The notes under the pieces: generated by a model
Database searches by the model: none
The model's input: only the letters and a program-made list of their open reading frames with translations
What the model was told of the DNA's origin: nothing
In this document: positions 58,738 through 64,000 of the stretch, in pieces
Numbering within the stretch: position 1 is the first letter of the stretch
How the letters are laid out: each line of letters starts with the position of its first letter
Origin: Siphlonurus alternatus
Taxonomy: Eukaryota > Arthropoda > Insecta > Ephemeroptera > Siphlonuridae
Assembly: GCA_949825025.1 (NCBI GenBank)
Contig: OX463783.1
Location: forward strand, 29,471,154 to 29,535,153
Direction: 5' to 3'
DNA length: 64,000 nucleotides
Made by a program: the position numbers and the translations under genes

Positions 58738-59080
58738 ACTACTTTGAAACCCCGAACCTTCCGAAACCATAACTTGAGCGTTTCGCGGGCTCTTTCGGAA
58801 CGGGGGCTGCCACGGCCTTGCAATCCATCCTGGCATTTGCCTGCAATTGAAGGAAACGTGGAAACCTCAGCCATGATGGACGCTATACAGTTTTTGTCAA
58901 TGAACTGGAAGTGCAATGGTTCAAAGCTAGGGGAACCACATAGTGGAAAAGCGTAACGATTTACCCCTGGGTGGGAAACGTGGTTTTTGTTGAAAATGGT
59001 CACCCATCTAACTACTAATCACGCTCGGCGTTGCTTGACTTCGGTGATCTGACGAGACCCGGTCAAGCGCACTACGCCAA
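58738..59080 (-). mobile_element. 5S-rRNA-derived SINE (copy 2)
   Basis: The minus strand from 59080 has GACCGGGTCTCGTCAGATCA, then CGAGCGTGATTAGTAGTTAG and TGGGTGACC (5S-like head), followed by the body and a tail GGAAGGTTCGGGGTTTCAAA. Located within the 2.4-kb TTAA element. Confidence 0.85.
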
Positions 59081-59458
59081 TGAATTATATATGCACTTGT
59101 ATATTCATAATAAAAACAATGTCGCAAATCACGAGAGGGTGATATATTTTAATTTTTATTTTTAATTAAAGTTAATTAATTAATTTTCATTTTATTTTAA
59201 TTTTAAACAATTTTGAATAAAATCAAATTAATCGATATAATTTTTTATAAATTATTTTTTATTGTATGTGTAGGTAAGATATTTTTATTTTATACACATA
59301 TATATCCGTTATATATAATAAACTGCTGTAAAGTAAAATAATTCATTGTTTTATATTTGTTATCAGAACTTAATTACCAGCAATATGTTATTTTAATTCT
59401 TATTGTATAAAATAATGCCTTATAAAGACATTATATTATTACATTATAAAGACATATT

Positions 59459-59800
59459 AAAGGCATACAGGCCTCAAATTACAAATTAGACAGTCACCAA
59501 GTGGGTTTAGAGTATATAATCAACATTCGCATCATTTTTTTCCACGCGTGATGCCTCCGTGCGAAGTCGCAGTTCAAAGTAAGAAATTTAGTCCTTGATG
59601 ACGTCACGAAGTCCTTGATGACGTCACAACTCAATGCTAATCGGTGCTAGCTGTGATTTGTGACGTCAGCAAGGACTTTCTTTACAGCGCGACTTTGCAC
59701 AGACGCACCGCGCGCAGGTAAAAATAATACGAATGTTGATTATAAATTTGAGCAACGCTTAATGTCTGTCTAATTTGTAATTTGAGGCCTGCATACCTTT
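59459..59800. mobile_element. Foldback element, GGCCTCAAATTAC family (copy 3)
   Basis: AAAGGCATACAGGCCTCAAA at the left; TTTGAGGCCTGCATACCTTT at the right. Near-identical to 4231-4573 but inverted. Nested in the 2.4-kb TTAA element. Contains three TGACGTCA octamers. Confidence 0.9.
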
Positions 59801-60512
59801 AATACATATTATAATATAATGCTAAGATACAAATAAAGGCAAAATCAAATATCAATGATCAAGTATTGAATGATTATAAAAGTTTAGAAAGGTGTAGTAG
59901 ATTTCTTTGTTTACATGCAGCCTCTATTATGTTCAGCACAAAATTTATGACATTTCACGGCACTGCTGCTTGTCAGTCGGTTGTGGGACGGGAGTTCCAT
60001 TATGCTACATTTTGTAAAGAAACCCTGTTGCCAACCTTACAAAAGAGCTTCAAAATTTAGTAGAGAACTAAATTATTTTCTTAATTAATTTAAAAAATAA
60101 GAGTTTTACCTATCAAAAATCTGTTACACAGCGCGCGGCGCTAGAAGGTGATCTTTCTTGCAAACTAATTTTTATGACTGTGGGGTAAAAATTAAGCCAT
60201 CCAGATACTGGTTTCTACTCCCATGTTAACCTTATGGGTCTCGTACTAGATCGGCGCCTTAAAGGAAACATATGAGGTTGTGTTGCGGCTGCACGCTGTC
60301 CCAAGGCACAGCCACGCCCTGAGGGTACACCCGTCTGTGGCCTTGTTGGGTATGAAAGAAAGCTTTTTAATCGGATGAAACCGGGAAACCGAAAAGCGAA
60401 AGGGGCTTATCAGAGGAACCTGGTAGCGGTCACTGGTTTAAAGTATAAAATATCAATGTTCAATAAATTTGGAAGTCAATAAAAAATACACAATATTCAT
60501 CTTTACCTTGAA

Positions 60513-61716
60513 ATGATGAAAAGTAGAGTAAAACGGCGAAGAACGTCAACGGCGGCCGGCGAGAATTTGAAAATATTTGAATTTACCGGTCACACAACAA
60601 TCAAAACAACCGGTTGCCATGGAGCCGAGAATCAACAGTGGAGAGTCGGTCCGCAGCGAAACACTCGGCAGAGTGCGGTCTCGCGGGTGGCTGTGTGCTC
60701 CCACTTAAAGGAAACATATGTGGTTATGTTGCGGCCGCACGCTGTCCCAAGGCACAGCCACGCCCTGAGGGTACACCCGTCTGTGGCCTTGTTGGGTATG
60801 AAAGAAAGCTTTTTAATCGGATGAAACCGGGAAACCGAAAAGCGAAAGGGGCTTATCAGAGGAACCTGGTAGCGGTCACTGGTTTAAAATATAAAATATC
60901 AATGTGCAATAAAGTTGGAAGTCAATAAAAATTATACAATATTCATCTTTACCTTAAAATGTCAAAAAGTAGAGTAAAACGTCGTAGAACGTCAACGGCG
61001 GCCGGCGAATGTTTAAAAATATTTGAATTTACCGGTCGCACAACAATCAAAACAACCGGTTGCCATGTAGCCGAGAATCAACAGTCGAGAGTCCGTCCGC
61101 AACGAAACACTCGGCAGAGTGCGGTCTTGCGGGTGGCTGTGCGCTCCCACTTAAAGGAAACATATGAGGTTGTGTTGCGGCTGCACGCTGTACCAAGGCA
61201 CAGCCACGCCCTGAGGGTACACCCGTCTGTGGCCTTGTTGGGTATGAAAGAAAGCTTTTTAATCGGATGAAACCGGGAAACCGTAAAGCGAAAGGGGCTT
61301 ATCAGAGGAACCTGGTAGCGGTCACTGGTTTAAAATATAAAATATCAATGTGCAATAAAGTTGGAAGTCAATAAAAATTATACAATATTCATCTTTACCT
61401 TAAAATGTCAAAAAGTAGAGTAAAACGTCGTAGAACTTCAACGGCGGCCGGCGAATGTTTAAAAATATTTGAATTTACCGGTCGCACAACAATCAAAACA
61501 ACCGGTTGCCATGTAGCCGAGAATCAACAGTCGAGAGCCCGTCCGCAACGAAACACTCGGCAGAGTGCGGTCTTGCGGGTGGCTGTGCGCTCCCACTTAA
61601 AGGAAACATATGAGGTTGTGTTGCGGCCGCACGCTGTCTCAAGGCACAGCCACGCCCTGAGGGTACACCCGTCTGTTGCCTTGTTGGGTATGAAAGAAAG
61701 CTTTTTAATCGGATGA
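60513..61716 (+). other. Three 103-codon ORFs, one per 446-bp unit (doubtful genes)
   Basis: ORFs 60513-60824, 60959-61270 and 61405-61716 encode a basic peptide (SKSRVKRRRTSTAAGE ... KESFLIG). Between units 2 and 3 about half of the differences change an amino acid, and units 0 and 4 have an early stop (AGT TGA). This looks neutral. Each unit also has AATAAA in a caataaag context near its end. No domain recognised. Possibly a fossil gene fragment amplified as a satellite. Confidence 0.3.
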
Positions 61717-62237
61717 AACCGGGAAACCGAAAAGCGAAAGGGGCATATCAGAGGAACCTGGTAGCGGTCACTGGTTTAAAATATAAAATATCAATGCTCA
61801 ATAAAGTTTGAAGTCATTAAAAAATACACAATATTAATCTTTACCTTAAAATGTCAAAAAGTTGAGTAAAACGTCGAAGAACGTCAACGGCGGCCGGCGA
61901 GAATTTAAAAATATTTGAATTTACCGGACGCCCAACAAACAAAACAATCGGTTGCCATGGAGCCGAGAATCAATAGTCGACAGTTCGTCCGCAACGGTTT
62001 ACTCCAACGACACTGATAACACAATAAAAACATAATATGTATGAAATGTTGACCAAAATTTGAATTTCCCGCCTCCCTTGTCCACTTCCGGTCTTTTATT
62101 TGGTCAAATTCAAGTTCCTGGGTTAATTTTACATGGGACGGGTCACACCACTCAAGTCAGCCCGTTTACACATTCCTTTTATTATAAAAACATGCATAAA
62201 ATCACGGCAATTATATTGACAATAAAACCAAATGGTG

Positions 62238-63225
62238 TTTTTGCCCCCCTGGCTCGAGTTTTGGTCCGAGAGTAAAAATTCATGAAAATTCGAACTTAGC
62301 GTGGTCGATATAGTGGGAAATAACACTCATCTCAAATTTTTATTTTTTTGTCGATTTTGCTGTATTATTGCATAGTATATATACATCATGAAATTTGCTA
62401 AAAAATTCGAATTTCCCGCGAAAAACGGTCAATTTTTATCCGATTTTCGCAAATGGACATTTTTATGTTAGAGGACATTAAAACGAAGGTTCATGGTGAT
62501 TTTCATAAGCCTATGATATTTCATGCCCTCTCCAGGGCCGGCGCCGCATCTCATCTAAATGCTATAAAAGTACAGTGGTTTCCATAGAAAGAAACGTGAT
62601 GGAGGAGTGTTTATGGGCTTAAAAGTTGTCAAATAGAGACCGTTACATGCCCACATCATAAAATTATCATACTTTAAATTTGTGAAGCCGTGGCAGCGAT
62701 AGTTTCATATTTTCATGCAGAAACCATATTGTATATTGAAGAAAAACAGGTGTTTTGGCCCCCCTGGCTCGAGTTTTGGTCCGAAACTAAAAATTCATGA
62801 AAATTCGAACTCAGCGTGGTCAATATAGTGGGAAATGATGCTCATCTCAAAATTTTATTTTTTTGTCCATTTCCCTATATTTTTGCATACAATACATCAT
62901 GAAATGTGATATAAAATTCGAATTTCCGTCGAAAAACGGTCAATTTTTATCCAATTTTCGCAAATCGACATTTTTTTGTTAGAGGACATTAAAAAGAAGG
63001 TTCATGATGATTTTCATTATCCTGTGATGTTTCGTGCCCCCTCCAGGGCCGGCGGCGCATCTCATCCAAATGCTTTGAAAGTACAGTGGTTTCCATAGAA
63101 AGAAACGTGATGGAGGCGTGTTTATGGGCTTAAAAGTTCTCAAATAGCGGCTATTACATGCCCACATCATAACATTATCATACTTTAAATTTGTAAAGCC
63201 TTGGCGGCAATAGTTTCATATATAT
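62238..63225. repeat. Two direct units of about 515 bp
   Basis: GCCCCCCTGGCTCGAGTTTT at 62241 and 62757 starts parallel tracts that share GTTAGAGGACATTAAAA, CTCCAGGGCCGGCG and GTACAGTGGTTTCCATAGAA, ending near TTGGCGGCAATAGTTTCATA. Divergence is moderate. No conserved ORF. Confidence 0.9.
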
Positions 63226-63439
63226 ATATGCATTTCACATAGGAAATTGCATGCATAATATATAAAAATTACATCTTAGCATATAGAAATTGCTTCATTG
63301 TGGCAAATGTTTTAAAATTCTTGGCTACGTGAAGGTTAGCCAGCACTAACAGGTCATTTTCAATGGAACTCGGCTGCTACCGCAGCCTCGCTGAAAATTG
63401 AAGTCGAATGGAGGGTGGTTTTAGCATGCAAAAGTGAAC

Positions 63440-63805
63440 TCAAATGGCGCTCGGATCAAAGATCCACGCTTAAAAGTGTCGAAAGATGATTGATGGAAGC
63501 TTAAAACATAGCAGGACAGGTGCAGGCACATCCCATGCATGTTATGTCAAAGTTTGGCAACGCTAGTCCCATAAGATTTCATGTTATGACAGCGGGCGCA
63601 TCGAGAAATCAATAAATATAATGGTAAAGGCACTCGGATCAAAGATCGTCGCTTAAAATTGTTGTTAGATCAATCAATGGAAGGCTGAAACATAGCTGGA
63701 CAGGTGCAGGTACATCCCATGCCTCTTATATCAAAGTTTGGCAACGCTAGTTCCATAAGATTTCATGTTATGGCAGCGGGCGCATCGAGAAATATGTAAA
63801 TATAA
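63440..63805. repeat. Two direct units of about 185 bp
   Basis: CTCGGATCAAAGATC at 63451 and 63632. Shared GACAGGTGCAGGCACATCCC-like sequence and CAAAGTTTGGCAACGCTAGT, ending GCGGGCGCATCGAGAAAT. Non-coding. Confidence 0.9.
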
Positions 63806-63971
63806 TGCTATTACAATTATATAATATATAAACCAAATAATAGCCATAAAAATAAATTGTCTTTACCTTCCCCCTCCATTATCTCGGCTCCTATGGGACT
63901 TATGGCAAATCTTATGGCACCAATCGAAAGAACACAAAATTTGGGTTCAGAAAAAATGGTTCCCAAAATTC

Positions 63972-64000
63972 GGCGTCCCGGATTTTTTTTCCGGGACGCC
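63972..64000. repeat. Perfect hairpin at the window edge
   Basis: GGCGTCCCGG at 63972-63981 and its exact inverse at 63991-64000 flank a 9-nt T-rich loop. The right arm is cut by the window, so the stem probably continues. It may be the centre of another foldback element. Confidence 0.85.

Larger units (their letters stand above)
57831..60258. mobile_element. 2,428-bp TTAA-flanked element with TIRs of about 178 bp
   Basis: TTAA at 57827-57830 and 60259-60262. Ends GGCGCCGATCTAGTACGAGA and its inverse. The TIRs match across about 178 bp and hold GCTGCGCGCTGTGTAA-like sequence. It sits in the 446-bp array, whose other units show the intact site CCCACTTAAAGGAAAC. The element carries other repeats (5S-type SINE, GGCCTCAAATTAC foldback) and no transposase, so it is a non-autonomous passenger; TTAA suggests piggyBac-type transposition. 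Confidence 0.95.
57635..62000. repeat. 446-bp tandem array (units 0-4), unit 0 split by an insertion
   Basis: Unit marks (ATG of the shared frame) lie at 57635, 60513, 60959, 61405 and 61851. The last three intervals are each 446 bp. The first is 2,878 bp, and equals 446 after removal of the 2,428-bp insert plus one TTAA. Units contain ACGTCAACGGCGGCCGGCGA and GAAACCGGGAAACCG. Unit 4 is cut after about 150 bp. Confidence 0.95.

Noticed and set aside
60614..60928. 104-codon ORF in a second frame of the 446-bp unit
   Set aside because: Not kept in the other units and overlaps another equally open frame.

Overview
This is a eukaryotic, very AT-rich and intron-rich window. It most resembles an arthropod, probably insect, genome: there is a RIM-type active-zone gene, an arthropod-style TCAGT initiator, 5S-rRNA-derived and tRNA-derived SINEs, and many small foldback elements flanked by TTAA. 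No bacterial features are present. The species cannot be fixed from sequence alone.

Region 1 (about 0.67-36.4 kb, + strand) is the 3' part of a Rim gene (regulating synaptic membrane exocytosis), an active-zone scaffold that links synaptic vesicles, calcium channels and RIM-binding protein. Fifteen exons were placed by hand. Every junction has GT/AG ends and a compatible codon phase, and together they encode 742 visible residues: PDZ, linker, C2A, a long Ser/Arg-rich linker, C2B and a stop at 35173-35175. The N-terminal Rab3-binding/zinc-finger part lies left of the window. A TATA box plus initiator at 12.69-12.72 kb, followed by a short ATG exon in phase with the C2A exon, suggests an internal promoter for a form lacking PDZ. 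Several splice junctions of the gene are duplicated nearby (0.59/0.67, 0.85-1.03, 2.5-2.9, 18.9/19.1 and 25.25/25.32 kb). One donor is followed by a minisatellite of about 55 units.

Region 2 (35.2-53.6 kb) is intergenic or intronic AT-rich DNA packed with foldback elements. Four small minus-strand exons (51.3, 47.7, 41.4 and 40.8 kb) join in phase to an unrecognised 150-residue C-terminal peptide. They mark a probable second gene, convergent with Rim. A non-LTR retrotransposon remnant lies at 52.4-52.7 kb.

Region 3 (53.7-64 kb) is repeat-dominated. It holds an inverted repeat with arms of about 690 bp, and a 446-bp tandem array interrupted by a 2,428-bp TTAA-flanked element whose empty site survives in the neighbouring units. 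Further direct duplications lie at 62.2-63.2 and 63.4-63.8 kb, and a perfect hairpin is cut by the window end. Mobile-element activity, mostly at TTAA targets and often nested, explains most of the non-coding sequence. All functional statements are from hand reading; no database search was run.
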